64,000 bases of DNA from assembly GCF_000179595.2 (NCBI RefSeq), contig NZ_JH556659.1, positions 933,900 to 997,899 on the forward strand, given 5' to 3'. A model generated the notes under the pieces. It saw nothing but the letters and a program-made list of their open reading frames with translations, was not told the origin of the DNA and did not search any database. Made by a program: the position numbers and the translations under genes. Positions 1-8,745 of the stretch are shown here, piece by piece; position 1 is the stretch's first letter, and each line of letters opens with the position of its first letter. The DNA comes from Acetivibrio cellulolyticus CD2 (GTDB lineage Bacteria > Bacillota > Clostridia > Acetivibrionales > Acetivibrionaceae).

Positions 1-706
1 AAGATATTTTCAGATACATTTGGTGCTACATCCAGCAGCATTATTGAAGAATTCTTTTCTGTTGATGAAATTTCGTATATGCCAATTGAAGAACTGGTTG
101 ACTTTATCAGCAAAAAAGGTAAGGGGCCGCTTTGATAATCCTGATGAAATTGCAGCCACTCTTCAGAAAGCTGCAAGAAGTTCATACCGTCTTCCCAAAA
201 CGGTTACTCATTCAGTAAATCAGGTACTTGCTGTGTCTTTTTCGGCTATAAAAGCTTATAAGGAACAGCTCAAAATCTTTGATAAGGCTATTGAGGAACA
301 AATTAAACTTATTCCTAATCCTTTAACCTCTATCAAAGGAATCGGCCCTGTATACTCTGCCGGAATAATAGCAGAAATTGGTGATATTCATCGTTTCAAA
401 GATCATGCTGCATTAGCTAAATTTGCGGGTATTTCCTGGACAAAACACCAATCAGGAAACTTTACGGCTTCAAATACTAAATTAATTAAGTTTGGTAACC
501 GTTATTTGCGTTACTACTTCATGGAAGCAACTAACAAAGTGAGATTGCACGATCACGAGTTAAAACGCTTCTATGAATTAAAATATAGCCAAACCCCAAA
601 AACAGCTCATAAAAGGGCACTTGCATTAACTGCCAGAAAATTCGTTCGACTTGTCTATGCACTGCTGCATAGCAATCGACTTTATATTCCACCAAAAGGA
701 GATTAA
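1..706 (+). pseudogene. IS110-family transposase, 3' part, frameshifted
   Basis: Carboxy-terminal two thirds of an IS110/IS116/IS902-type transposase, running in from the left edge of the window. The first 135 bases are open in frame 1 and encode a transposase-like stretch ending ...VDFISKKGKGPL then a stop. The continuation (GRFDNPDEIAATLQ...) lies in frame 2, so one extra base around 124-128, in the run GGGGCC, breaks the gene. The downstream part holds the helix-hairpin-helix-like Transposase_20 region (SIKGIGPVYSAGIIAEIGDI) and the HQSGN segment that would carry the catalytic serine of this family, ending LYIPPKGD. It lies tail to tail with fabD. The break could be a real mutation or a sequencing error. 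I could not define the element ends, nor a bridge RNA. Confidence 0.85.
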
Positions 707-818
707 TTTCCATTTGGTTAACCATATCCTACCATATTTACAAACTTACTTTGGTAGGCTTAATAGGTGATGCCTTTTTATGCTCAAAACCGGTAAAATA
801 TCATCAATATTTCTAAAT

Positions 819-1793
819 TTATTTCCAATTTGGTATTGACATTTTACCGCTGGACTTTAAAGCACCAAGTTCTCTGAGTGTAGTGTTTAAAGACTCCAGA
901 TCATCAACATTCAATGTTTTAACATCCTTATTTATCTTTTTGACAAACCCTATTAAGGTCTTTCCTGGACCAATTTCCACAAAAGTGTCTACTCCATCAT
1001 CAATCATTTTTCTAATGGATTCCTCAAAAAGAACAGGACTGCTAACCTGACTGACAAGCAAGTCTTTAACCACTGATTTATCTAAAATATATTCAGCTGT
1101 AACATTTGTTACTACAGGAATTTTCATATCATTAAACATTATTTTATCAAGTTCTGCCGAGAGTTTTTCCCCTGCTGGTTTTAACATACTGCAATGGAAA
1201 GGTGCACTTACTGGCAGCATCATAGCCCTTTTAGCTCCAGCTTCTTTTGCCAGTTCCGCAGCTCTTTCAACTGCTTTCACTTCCCCAGCAATAACTACCT
1301 GACCAGGACAGTTAAAGTTTGCAGGTCCAACTATGCCATCTGAAGCTGCGGTCTTACAGCATTCTATTACTTTTTCGTTATCCAATCCCAGTATAGCCGC
1401 CATTGCTCCAACGCCTACCGGAACAGCTTCCTGCATAAACTTCCCTCTTTTTCTTACAAGCGCAACAGCGTCTTTAAATGACATAGTACCTGCTGCTACA
1501 TGAGCCGAATACTCACCAAGACTAAGCCCTGCTACAACATCAGGCTTGATTCCGTTTTCTAAAAGAGGTTGAAGACACGCTATGCTTGTGGTCACAATAG
1601 TAGGCTGTGTATTCTCGGTTATTTTTAATGTTTCATCATCACTCTCAAAAACCATTTTTTTCACATCAAAGCCTAAAGCTTCTGATGCCTGATTAAACAC
1701 CTCGTCTGAAGCCTTATATGCCTCAGCTATTTCCTTTCCCATACCAACATATTGTGCACCTTGGCCGGAAAATATAAACGCTAGCTTTCCCAT
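819..1793 (-). CDS. fabD: malonyl-CoA:ACP transacylase FabD
   Basis: Moves the malonyl group from CoA to acyl carrier protein, giving the extender unit for type II fatty-acid synthesis in the cytoplasm. The 324-residue length is normal. The oxyanion-hole GQGAQ is at residues 10-14, the nucleophile elbow GLSLGEYSA places Ser91, Arg116 lies in RKRGKFMQ, and His200 lies in SAPFHCSM. The start ATG follows GGAGGGGAGTAA. It is the last gene here of fapR-plsX-fabH-fabD. In many Firmicutes fabG, acpP and fabF follow fabD, but here an IS110 remnant follows instead, so those genes, if present, are elsewhere or beyond the element. Confidence 0.97.
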   Translation of the reverse strand: MGKLAFIFSGQGAQYVGMGKEIAEAYKASDEVFNQASEALGFDVKKMVFESDDETLKITENTQPTIVTTSIACLQPLLENGIKPDVVAGLSLGEYSAHVAAGTMSFKDAVALVRKRGKFMQEAVPVGVGAMAAILGLDNEKVIECCKTAASDGIVGPANFNCPGQVVIAGEVKAVERAAELAKEAGAKRAMMLPVSAPFHCSMLKPAGEKLSAELDKIMFNDMKIPVVTNVTAEYILDKSVVKDLLVSQVSSPVLFEESIRKMIDDGVDTFVEIGPGKTLIGFVKKINKDVKTLNVDDLESLNTTLRELGALKSSGKMSIPNWK

Positions 1794-1856
1794 TTACTCC
1801 CCTCCATATTCATAAAGATTTTTTCTGCCTTCTGCTTTCAATACCAATTTTAATCT

Positions 1857-2852
1857 TTACTTGCTCCATTTTATCACTGCAGAACCCCAGGTCAAACCAC
1901 CCCCGAAGCCAACCAAAACTAAATTGTCACCCTTGTTGATTTTACCGCCTCTATAAGCATCATTAAGACCAACAGGAATTGAAGCCGATGAAATGTTACC
2001 GTATTTTTGAATATTAGAAAATACTTTATCACTAGTAACACCTAGTCTTTTTGCTGCTCCCTCAAGTATTCTGATATTAGCCTGATGTGGAACAATAAGC
2101 TTAACATCATCCAATTTGAGACCTATCTCTTCTAACGCTTTATTTGTTCCATATTCCATTATCTTTACTGCAAATTTAAATACCTCACTGCCATCCATCC
2201 AGAAGACCCTTTTATCTTCTCCCTGCCTTTTTGCCGCCTCAGCTTCATTTACATAACAGCATGGAAGTGTTATATTATGGCCCATTTCTCCTACTGCTCC
2301 AATGCAAGTATTCAACACACCATAGCCTTCTTCTACAGGTCCAAGTACTGCTGCTCCTGCCCCATCACCGAAAAGCACACATGTATTTCTATCATTCCAA
2401 TCCATCGCCTTAGTGAGAGATTCACATCCAACTACCAGAATATGCTTATACATTCCTGTTTTAATAAATTGCCCTGCAACAGTCATACTGTAAATAAAAC
2501 CGGAACATGCTGCATTAAGATCAAAAGCAGCAGCCTTCTTAGCTCCAATCCCATTTTGGATCAAGCACGACATAGATGGAGTAAGATAATCCGGAGTCTC
2601 GGTTGCAACAATAATTAAATCCAGATCTTCGGCGTTTAAACCAGCATCTTCCAAAGCCCTCTTTGCAGCCTTAACTCCAATTTCATGCCCCGGTTCATTC
2701 TTTTCAAGAACTCTTCTTTCCGATATACCTGTTCTTTTAGTAATCCATTCATCCGTTGTATCAACCATCTTTTCCCAGTCAAAGTTAGTTAAAATCTTTT
2801 CTGGTAAACAGCTTCCAATCCCTAAAATCCCATAGCTACAAGTCTTGTTCAA
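1857..2852 (-). CDS. fabH: 3-oxoacyl-ACP synthase III FabH
   Basis: Condenses an acyl-CoA primer with malonyl-ACP, the first step of fatty-acid synthesis. The catalytic triad is visible: Cys in NAACSGF (about residue 116), His in PHQANIRI and Asn in YGNISSAS. The C-terminal GFGGGLTWGSA is typical. I chose the TTG at 2852, because the GGAGG in the plsX tail sits nine bases upstream of it. A longer in-frame TTG at 2861 would leave almost no spacing. The gene starts inside the plsX coding sequence, so translation is probably coupled. Confidence 0.96.
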   Translation of the reverse strand: MNKTCSYGILGIGSCLPEKILTNFDWEKMVDTTDEWITKRTGISERRVLEKNEPGHEIGVKAAKRALEDAGLNAEDLDLIIVATETPDYLTPSMSCLIQNGIGAKKAAAFDLNAACSGFIYSMTVAGQFIKTGMYKHILVVGCESLTKAMDWNDRNTCVLFGDGAGAAVLGPVEEGYGVLNTCIGAVGEMGHNITLPCCYVNEAEAAKRQGEDKRVFWMDGSEVFKFAVKIMEYGTNKALEEIGLKLDDVKLIVPHQANIRILEGAAKRLGVTSDKVFSNIQKYGNISSASIPVGLNDAYRGGKINKGDNLVLVGFGGGLTWGSAVIKWSK

Positions 2853-3861
2853 TGTCCTCAACCTCCATATTCACAAACTCATTTTTTATTGTTTCTACAA
2901 TCCTGGTCCTTCCCAATATGTTTGCTTTTAATATTACATTCTTTATAGTCTTCATATTTGAATTACCATGGCTTTTTAGTACCAGACCATTTACCCCAAT
3001 AATTAGGGCGCCTCCATTTTCATCAGGGTCAAGCAATTTTTTGACTTCCTTCATATCTTTCTTAAGCAATAGTGCACCAAGTTTAGTCTTAAGATTCTTA
3101 TAAAAAACACCTTTAATCATACCAAACAAGAATGATGCCGAACCTTCTATAGTTTTAAGTGCAACATTCCCAACAAAACCATCACACACAGCAACTTCAG
3201 CCTTACCTCTGAAAATGTCAGTCCCTTCAATATTTCCAACAAAGTTTATATTTGACTCTTCAAGCAAGTTATGCGCCTGCTTGATAACCTCGTTCCCTTT
3301 CCCTTCTTCGGAGCCAATATTCAGAAGCCCAACCTTTGGATTTTCAATATTGAACATCTCCTTCATAAATATTGATCCCATAATAGCAAACTGCTGATAG
3401 TTGACTGGTTTACAAACTGTATTAAGTCCCGCATCTATAATTATGCATTTCCCGGTTTTTGTTGGTATTATGGCCGGGAAAGCTGGTCTATCCACGCCTT
3501 TAATCCTACCTAATATGAGCAATGCCCCAGTCATCAGAGCACCACTATTTCCACAAGAAATGAATATATCACCTTTTTTTTCTTTTAATAAATCAAAACC
3601 TACTACCATTGACGAGTCTTTCTTAGTCTTTATTGCTTTAGTAGGAGAATCCTCCACAGTAATAACTTCTGAAGCATGATGTATCTTAATTCTTGGGTTT
3701 AATAAGTTTTTCTCCCCAAGTATTTCTTCAATCTTATCTTTATCACCAATTAACAATATATCAAAACCTTGCGACTCATTAACTGCTTCAACACATCCTT
3801 TAACAATGTCTTGTGGTGCATTGTCCCCACCCATCGCATCTACTAATATAACCAAGAACAT
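2836..3861 (-). CDS. plsX: phosphate acyltransferase PlsX
   Basis: Converts acyl-ACP to acyl-phosphate, the acyl donor for PlsY in phosphatidic acid synthesis. The 341-residue protein opens with VDAMGGDNAP, the family signature, and has CGNSGALMTGA and the glycine-rich GNIEGTDIF and CDGFVGNVALK segments. The ATG at 3861 has GGAG only three bases away; the TTG two codons in (MVILVDAMGG) is an alternative start. It overlaps fabH and lies 149 bp downstream of fapR, the usual FapR-regulated order. No rpmF gene is seen in front of it. Confidence 0.96.
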   Translation of the reverse strand: MFLVILVDAMGGDNAPQDIVKGCVEAVNESQGFDILLIGDKDKIEEILGEKNLLNPRIKIHHASEVITVEDSPTKAIKTKKDSSMVVGFDLLKEKKGDIFISCGNSGALMTGALLILGRIKGVDRPAFPAIIPTKTGKCIIIDAGLNTVCKPVNYQQFAIMGSIFMKEMFNIENPKVGLLNIGSEEGKGNEVIKQAHNLLEESNINFVGNIEGTDIFRGKAEVAVCDGFVGNVALKTIEGSASFLFGMIKGVFYKNLKTKLGALLLKKDMKEVKKLLDPDENGGALIIGVNGLVLKSHGNSNMKTIKNVILKANILGRTRIVETIKNEFVNMEVEDIEQDL

Positions 3862-4010
3862 TCACTCCTACAAAAGTTTTGTCCGATAAAGCATCTTTTC
3901 ACACGTTAAAAAAGCCTCAAATCTCATAAATATTATTAAAATACTTCCCTCTAAAACGCTTCTTTAACCGCATATTACGATTACCGCACCTAAATAAAAT
4001 ACTATGTCTC

Positions 4011-4577
4011 TCATATTTTTTCAAGGGATACCAGTATATATTTCCCCCGAAAAACTTCAACCTGCTTTTCTGTAATCTTCACCCATACTATATATTTATT
4101 GTCAATAGCTTTTTTAACTTCTGCTTTCGCAACAAGCTTGCTTCCTGCATATACCGGAGTTTTATATTTTATATTTGCAACACCAACCAGTGCAACATGC
4201 GCATCTATAACTGCTATCGCAAGTGACTCTGCCAAAGAATATATATAATGTCCCTGGATAACTTTAAACTTTTTAAAAGCCATCTTTTCGTTAGTTTCCA
4301 ATATCGATATTCCACTTTTACCAAGGGAAATATCGACGAGTTCTCCAACAATATCCCCGCTTTGAATAGACTTTACCTTACTGTAATTTTCTTCTGCTAC
4401 GTTCTTAATACGTTCCCGCAGTTCAGGAATACCCAATTCCAGTCTATCCAATCTAATAGTAGGTATACTTACACTAAATATTTCAGACAATTCTTCATCT
4501 GTAAGGAATGGATCCTGCTTCAATCTTTCTAGAAGAATAGACTGCCTTTCCTTTTTCATGCCTGATGACCTACTCAT
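4011..4577 (-). CDS. fapR: fatty-acid/phospholipid regulator FapR
   Basis: Transcriptional repressor of lipid-synthesis genes that is released from DNA by malonyl-CoA. Residues 1-60 form the DeoR-type helix-turn-helix ([21 protein letters not shown]) and the rest is a hot-dog fold ([30 protein letters not shown]), the standard two-domain layout at 188 residues. The ATG at 4577 follows GAGGTGG; a TTG one codon earlier is also open. A FapR-like palindrome lies at 4757-4774 upstream, so the gene probably represses itself and the plsX-fabH-fabD genes behind it. Confidence 0.95.
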   Translation of the reverse strand: MSRSSGMKKERQSILLERLKQDPFLTDEELSEIFSVSIPTIRLDRLELGIPELRERIKNVAEENYSKVKSIQSGDIVGELVDISLGKSGISILETNEKMAFKKFKVIQGHYIYSLAESLAIAVIDAHVALVGVANIKYKTPVYAGSKLVAKAEVKKAIDNKYIVWVKITEKQVEVFRGKYILVSLEKI

Positions 4578-4756
4578 CAATCCACCTCTTGTTCGTTATG
4601 ATAAAAAACTACCTCCCAAATACCAGCGATTTTTAACATCAAGCTTTCCAATCACTATGTTAAAAATGTACATCACCCTTTAAGGGCCGTTATACTTCGA
4701 ATTTTATTCTTTAAAACCAATATCTTTTGTACTATTATATGCAAATAATTTTTAAA

Positions 4757-4774
4757 TTATTACCTGGTACTAAT
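4757..4774 (-). promoter_or_regulatory. fapR: FapR operator
   Basis: The palindrome ATTATTACC / GGTACTAAT has half-sites matching at 8 of 9 positions. It strongly resembles the Bacillus FapR site (ATTAGTACCTAGTCTTAAT type). It sits about 180 bp before fapR, next to candidate promoter boxes on the minus strand: TATACT at 4788-4793 just upstream and TATAAT at about 4736-4741 downstream. The site assignment is by recognition; the promoter choice is uncertain. Confidence 0.75.
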
Positions 4775-4874
4775 TGCTGCTGATAAAAGTATATAATACA
4801 ATTCTAAATTATGCAATATTTTCATGGTAATTTTAAAAAAATTATTTTATTCTGAACTCTATTAAAACAAAAAA

Positions 4875-4913
4875 ACGCACCAGTCTACAGCATCTCGCCG
4901 TAATCTGGTGCGT
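4875..4913 (-). terminator. terminator of rimO-pgsA
   Basis: Nine-base inverted repeat ACGCACCAG / CTGGTGCGT with a 21-nt loop, followed on the minus strand by TTTTTTTGTTTT. It lies 20 bp after the pgsA stop and separates that unit from fapR. Confidence 0.88.
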
Positions 4914-4932
4914 TTATATTTTTTTAAAATAT

Positions 4933-5550
4933 TCAGGAATTGTGGTCGATCACATTTGCATTCTTAACAATATAATCATAAGCCGAGTAAATGGTGGCAA
5001 TAACTGCTAAAAACATTGCTATTTCGTCAAAAGGGAAATCAACCAACCACCTGATAGGATAATTCTTGAAAAGCATCGCAATTATCGCAATCATCTGTGT
5101 TATTGTTTTAATCTTTCCCCAACTACTTGCAGCAATAACTATACCTTCACTGGCAGCTACGAGCCTTAACCCGGTTATTATAAACTCGCGGCCTATAATA
5201 ATAACTGCTACCCACGTTGAAAGATCTCCCCTTTCAACTAAGGCAATTAATGCTGCTGATACTAAAAGCTTATCGGCGATAGGATCCAAGAACTTTCCGA
5301 ACTTGGTTATCTGCTTTGTCTTTCGTGCAATATACCCATCAAGCGCATCCGTACTTGATGCAATTATAAACACCAACGCCGCTACATAGTTTCCATAGTT
5401 ATAAATAAAGTTGTTTATCCAAGTTAATTGAGGATTAATAAAACCCAACAAACTGCTATCCACAATCCACTGCGGAATAGGAACTATAATGAGCATAAAA
5501 ACCGGTACAAGTAAAATTCTAAGTATAGTAAGCTTATTTGGAAGATTCAT
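4933..5550 (-). CDS. pgsA: CDP-diacylglycerol--glycerol-3-phosphate 3-phosphatidyltransferase
   Basis: Membrane enzyme making phosphatidylglycerol phosphate, the committed step to phosphatidylglycerol and cardiolipin. The CDP-alcohol phosphotransferase motif D-G-x2-A-R-x8-G-x3-D-x3-D is intact (DGYIARK...GKFLDPIADK, about residues 71-93) among several hydrophobic segments. The length of 205 residues is slightly above the usual 180-190 because of an extra loop near residues 25-50. GGAGAGG inside the rimO tail is its ribosome site. It overlaps rimO by 17 bp, so the two are co-transcribed. Confidence 0.95.
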   Translation of the reverse strand: MNLPNKLTILRILLVPVFMLIIVPIPQWIVDSSLLGFINPQLTWINNFIYNYGNYVAALVFIIASSTDALDGYIARKTKQITKFGKFLDPIADKLLVSAALIALVERGDLSTWVAVIIIGREFIITGLRLVAASEGIVIAASSWGKIKTITQMIAIIAMLFKNYPIRWLVDFPFDEIAMFLAVIATIYSAYDYIVKNANVIDHNS

Positions 5551-6892
5551 TTACAACCTCTCCTATTAAATCATATTCATCAATATTCAATATCTTAACC
5601 TCGACAAAGCTCCCAAATTCGAGAGGATCTTTGCTTGTAAAGTAAATCAAGTTGTCAATTTCGGGTGCCTCAGCATATGATCTCCCAGTGTAAAATAGTC
5701 CATCATCAGCTACACCTTCAACAAGTACAGTATAAACCTTATTTAGCCTTGCATTGTTTTTTTCCAAAACAATCTCTTTCTGCAACTGCATTATATCACT
5801 TAATCTTGACTCTTTAACACTCCTCTTAATCTGAGGCTTCATATCAAAAGCTAAAGTCCCCTCCTCTTTAGAATAGGGGAATACTCCCAACCTATCAAAT
5901 TGGTGCTTTTTCACAAATCCATACAAAATTCTGAAATCCTTTTCATCTTCCCCAGGAAAACCTACAATCAAAGTAGTACGGATTACAATATCGGGTATCC
6001 TTTCCTTGAGCTTTGTAAGAAGTGCTTCCAGATTCTCAAATGTTCCTCTTCTACCCATGGCACTTAATATTTTGTCACTTGCGTGCTGAATAGGCATGTC
6101 CAAATATTTCAGAATTTTAGGGTTACTTGCCATTTCACTTATCAGGTTCTCGTCAATTTCCTCCGGATAACAATACAGAAGTCTTATCCATTCAATGCCT
6201 TCTATCCTGCAAATTTGCCGAATCAACTCAACAAGTTTTTTTTCATTGTATATATCTTCGCCATACCGGGTAATATCCTGTGCTACAAGTATTACTTCCT
6301 TGACTCCCTGTTTAGCCAAATGACCGGCGTCTTGTATTATGTCCTCCATAGATCTGCTGGTATATGGTCCTCTTAATGAAGGAATTACACAATAAGTACA
6401 ACAGTTATCACAACCTTCTGCAATCTTCAAATAGGCATAGCCCTTCTTAGAAGAAAGCACGCGCTCCTCTTTCATATACTCGACATTGTACTCAAAATCA
6501 AGAAATAATCTTTTATCTTGAGGAGTTTTCGCTTCAGCTTCATATAGCTTATCTATAATTTCTGCTATTTGCCCATATCCTCCGGTACCAACAACAGCAT
6601 CAACTTCAGGTATCTCTTTTAATATCTGCTCCTTATATCTTTGAGCAAGACAACCAGTAACAATAAGAAGCCTGCATTTATGCTGCTTATAACCTACCAT
6701 CTCCAGTATAGCATTTATAGATTCCTCAATAGCAGACTCAATAAATCCGCAAGTATTTACAATAATGATGTCTGCATGCTTTTCATCCGGAGTAATCTCA
6801 TAATCTTTTTTCTTAAGTGTCCCAAGCATTATTTCACTATCAACAAGATTTTTTGGACACCCAAGTGAAACAATACCTATTTTCTTCTTCAA
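5534..6892 (-). CDS. rimO: ribosomal protein S12 methylthiotransferase RimO
   Basis: Radical-SAM enzyme that methylthiolates the conserved aspartate of ribosomal protein S12. Order of domains: N-terminal UPF0004 domain with three cysteines (SLGCPKN, NTCGF, TGCLAQR), radical-SAM domain with the CxxxCxxC cluster motif in EGCDNCCTYC, and a C-terminal TRAM region ending LIGEVV. The sequence SLGCPKNLVDSE favours RimO over MiaB. I prefer the TTG start at 6892, which has GAGG eight bases upstream; a GTG three codons earlier (6901) lacks spacing. It is followed directly by pgsA. Confidence 0.95.
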   Translation of the reverse strand: MKKKIGIVSLGCPKNLVDSEIMLGTLKKKDYEITPDEKHADIIIVNTCGFIESAIEESINAILEMVGYKQHKCRLLIVTGCLAQRYKEQILKEIPEVDAVVGTGGYGQIAEIIDKLYEAEAKTPQDKRLFLDFEYNVEYMKEERVLSSKKGYAYLKIAEGCDNCCTYCVIPSLRGPYTSRSMEDIIQDAGHLAKQGVKEVILVAQDITRYGEDIYNEKKLVELIRQICRIEGIEWIRLLYCYPEEIDENLISEMASNPKILKYLDMPIQHASDKILSAMGRRGTFENLEALLTKLKERIPDIVIRTTLIVGFPGEDEKDFRILYGFVKKHQFDRLGVFPYSKEEGTLAFDMKPQIKRSVKESRLSDIMQLQKEIVLEKNNARLNKVYTVLVEGVADDGLFYTGRSYAEAPEIDNLIYFTSKDPLEFGSFVEVKILNIDEYDLIGEVVNESSK

Positions 6893-6947
6893 GTTATACA
6901 CCTCGAACCAGAATTTATTTGATTTCTATTTTAATTCACCACTAACC

Positions 6948-6976
6948 ATTATTTACTTTTCAGCTTGAAATGTCAA
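6948..6976 (-). promoter_or_regulatory. sigma-A-type promoter for rimO-pgsA
   Basis: On the minus strand TTGACA (6971-6976) and AATAAT (6948-6953) are separated by exactly 17 bp, about 50 bp upstream of the rimO start. So rimO has its own promoter, although it lies only about 150 bp after the preceding minus-strand gene. Confidence 0.7.
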
Positions 6977-7045
6977 TTACTTTTTTAACCTCTCCTAAAT
7001 AAAATGAAAGCGGCAAAAACGCTAAGGTTTGATGCCCCAAAGCTT

Positions 7046-7294
7046 TTATTTTATAAGTTCTTCGGGAATAAGCTTTTCTGCTTTGTCTATCAAATCCTCA
7101 ATTTCACTCTTAAGTCTACTTATTTCACCCTCAAGTTCCTCTGGTGACACTCCAAGTTCTTTAAGTTCTCCCAATATTTCTTCCTTTTGCTTGTTTAATT
7201 GTTCCAGTCGTGCTTCAGCCCTAATTCTCATATTCTTTGCCTTATCAAGGTTTTCCTTGATTTGACTAATCTTCTTTTCATATTCAAGAGCCAT
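7046..7294 (-). CDS. small coiled-coil protein of unknown function
   Basis: An 82-residue, highly charged protein predicted to be almost wholly helical: heptad-like Lys/Glu/Leu repeats (IKENLDKAKNMRIRAEARLE, LEGEISRLKSEIEDLIDK). A GVSPEEL break near residue 48 suggests a helical hairpin. The ATG overlaps the stop of the Rad50-like gene by four bases (ATGA) and has a strong GAGGAGG site, so it is a genuine, translationally coupled gene. I recognise no family. Its place as last gene after an SbcD/half-Rad50 pair suggests an accessory subunit of that complex (inference). Confidence 0.75.
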   Translation of the reverse strand: MALEYEKKISQIKENLDKAKNMRIRAEARLEQLNKQKEEILGELKELGVSPEELEGEISRLKSEIEDLIDKAEKLIPEELIK

Positions 7295-8745
7295 CAATGA
7301 ACCTCCTCATATTGCTTAATGATATCGCCCAATTTATCCTCACTGATTTTGCTATTACATAAAGGGCATTTTCCATTTTCCTTCAATAAATCTACATAAG
7401 CCTTAAGGTATTTTTCAATGTCCTCTTTATTGCTGTTAAGATAATTATTTCCTTCAATAATATTATGTACTATTGGATCATATTTGCTTCTTAAGGATTC
7501 CAATCTAGCACAAAGTTCCCTTTTATTATTGATTGAGCTGATAATGTCATTGGATTCAACTAAATCAACACTTTTCTTTAACAAATTATGTACTTTCATA
7601 ATCTCCTGATCATAATCAACAAGCTTTTCCTTAATTGCAATAAGCCTTATCATTCTTATAATATTTTCCCCAATTTGACTAACTAAAACATCGGACTTTA
7701 CAATATTTTTTGTACTGTCTATTATATCTGTAGCCTTTACCAGTTCATTCCCTATCTCTTCCAATATTCTATTAGCCTTTATCAAACTTTCATACCTATT
7801 GGTCTTTTCATTTATCTGTTTGAGCAAACTTATACCATCATTGACCTTGTCCGTATTTGCAAGAATATTTGACATTTCCGTAGATGCAAACGAATTATCC
7901 TTGTATCTGTTACGCAAATTGTCCATTGACCTTAACCTCATATAGCCAATTTCAACTTTTTTTAAAAGCATCTCGCACTCATCAAGTTTTTCCAGCCTTG
8001 TAAGCTCGTAAGCTGCTTTACTATACATTTGATTAATATCTAAAAGGCTGCCGTTGATACTTGTCAGAGTACTGATTCTATCAAGATACTCTTCTATTCT
8101 TTTAATATGATTTGAAGAAACTTCTATTCTGTCCTCTAGTAAGTCAAGGTATCTAAATTCATTAAGCTTTTCATCTACGCTAACCAATTCATCATTAATC
8201 CTGTCCCGTGTTTGATTCTCACGCCTTAAATCAGTTGCACTGTCACGGATGGATTTGTCAATTATATGGAGTCCCGTAAGCCGGCCTATTGCTTTTGCAC
8301 GAACAGAACCTGATTCTGATATAAGGAATGGTCCTTCAAGCTGCCCCCCCATATTAATGCTTGAATTTATATCGGTATCCAGCATTACCTTTGGTATTCC
8401 ATGTGCCTTTATAACCTCATGAGGTACCTCGTTTCCAAAACCTTCATACACATTTGAATTACCATCATTGTCTGATAATATGTATCTATTCTTGCTCGGA
8501 GTACGTTCCCTGGTTATTGTATAGCCGGTATTTAGCCAAAGAGTTACCCTGGCAAAGTTTGATCCCTGACGTATAAATTCGTTACCTCTTGGCTCATTAT
8601 ATAAAACCCACTTTATAGCCCTTATGACAGCAGACTTTCCATGGTCAGAAGGCCCAATAATTACATTTAGGCCATCATGAAAAGTAAGCTCTGTATTCTC
8701 ATGCGATTGAAAATTTTCAATTAACACTTTGTTAATACAAATCAT
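7294..8745 (-). CDS. Rad50/SbcC-like ATPase, N-terminal half only
   Basis: Putative DNA-repair ATPase partner of the adjacent SbcD-like nuclease. The N terminus has the FxSH...L.F..GLN.I.GPS pattern and a Walker A motif GPSDHGKSA at about residues 32-40. A long helical region (residues 170-460) follows, with a single zinc-hook-like CPLC near residue 462, and the protein ends about 20 residues later. At 483 residues it lacks the second coiled coil, ABC signature, Walker B and D-loop of full SbcC/Rad50 (about 1000 residues). Both ends are well defined: a ribosome site, a 4-bp overlap with the nuclease stop and a 4-bp overlap with the next start. So it is not an obvious truncation. Compact hook-ending ATPases of this kind occur in phages and Firmicutes. 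Exact activity unknown. Confidence 0.8.
   Translation of the reverse strand: MICINKVLIENFQSHENTELTFHDGLNVIIGPSDHGKSAVIRAIKWVLYNEPRGNEFIRQGSNFARVTLWLNTGYTITRERTPSKNRYILSDNDGNSNVYEGFGNEVPHEVIKAHGIPKVMLDTDINSSINMGGQLEGPFLISESGSVRAKAIGRLTGLHIIDKSIRDSATDLRRENQTRDRINDELVSVDEKLNEFRYLDLLEDRIEVSSNHIKRIEEYLDRISTLTSINGSLLDINQMYSKAAYELTRLEKLDECEMLLKKVEIGYMRLRSMDNLRNRYKDNSFASTEMSNILANTDKVNDGISLLKQINEKTNRYESLIKANRILEEIGNELVKATDIIDSTKNIVKSDVLVSQIGENIIRMIRLIAIKEKLVDYDQEIMKVHNLLKKSVDLVESNDIISSINNKRELCARLESLRSKYDPIVHNIIEGNNYLNSNKEDIEKYLKAYVDLLKENGKCPLCNSKISEDKLGDIIKQYEEVH

Noticed and set aside
3862-4010. rpmF or another small gene between fapR and plsX
   Set aside because: Only a 16-codon frame overlapping the fapR stop is present; no L32 zinc motif.
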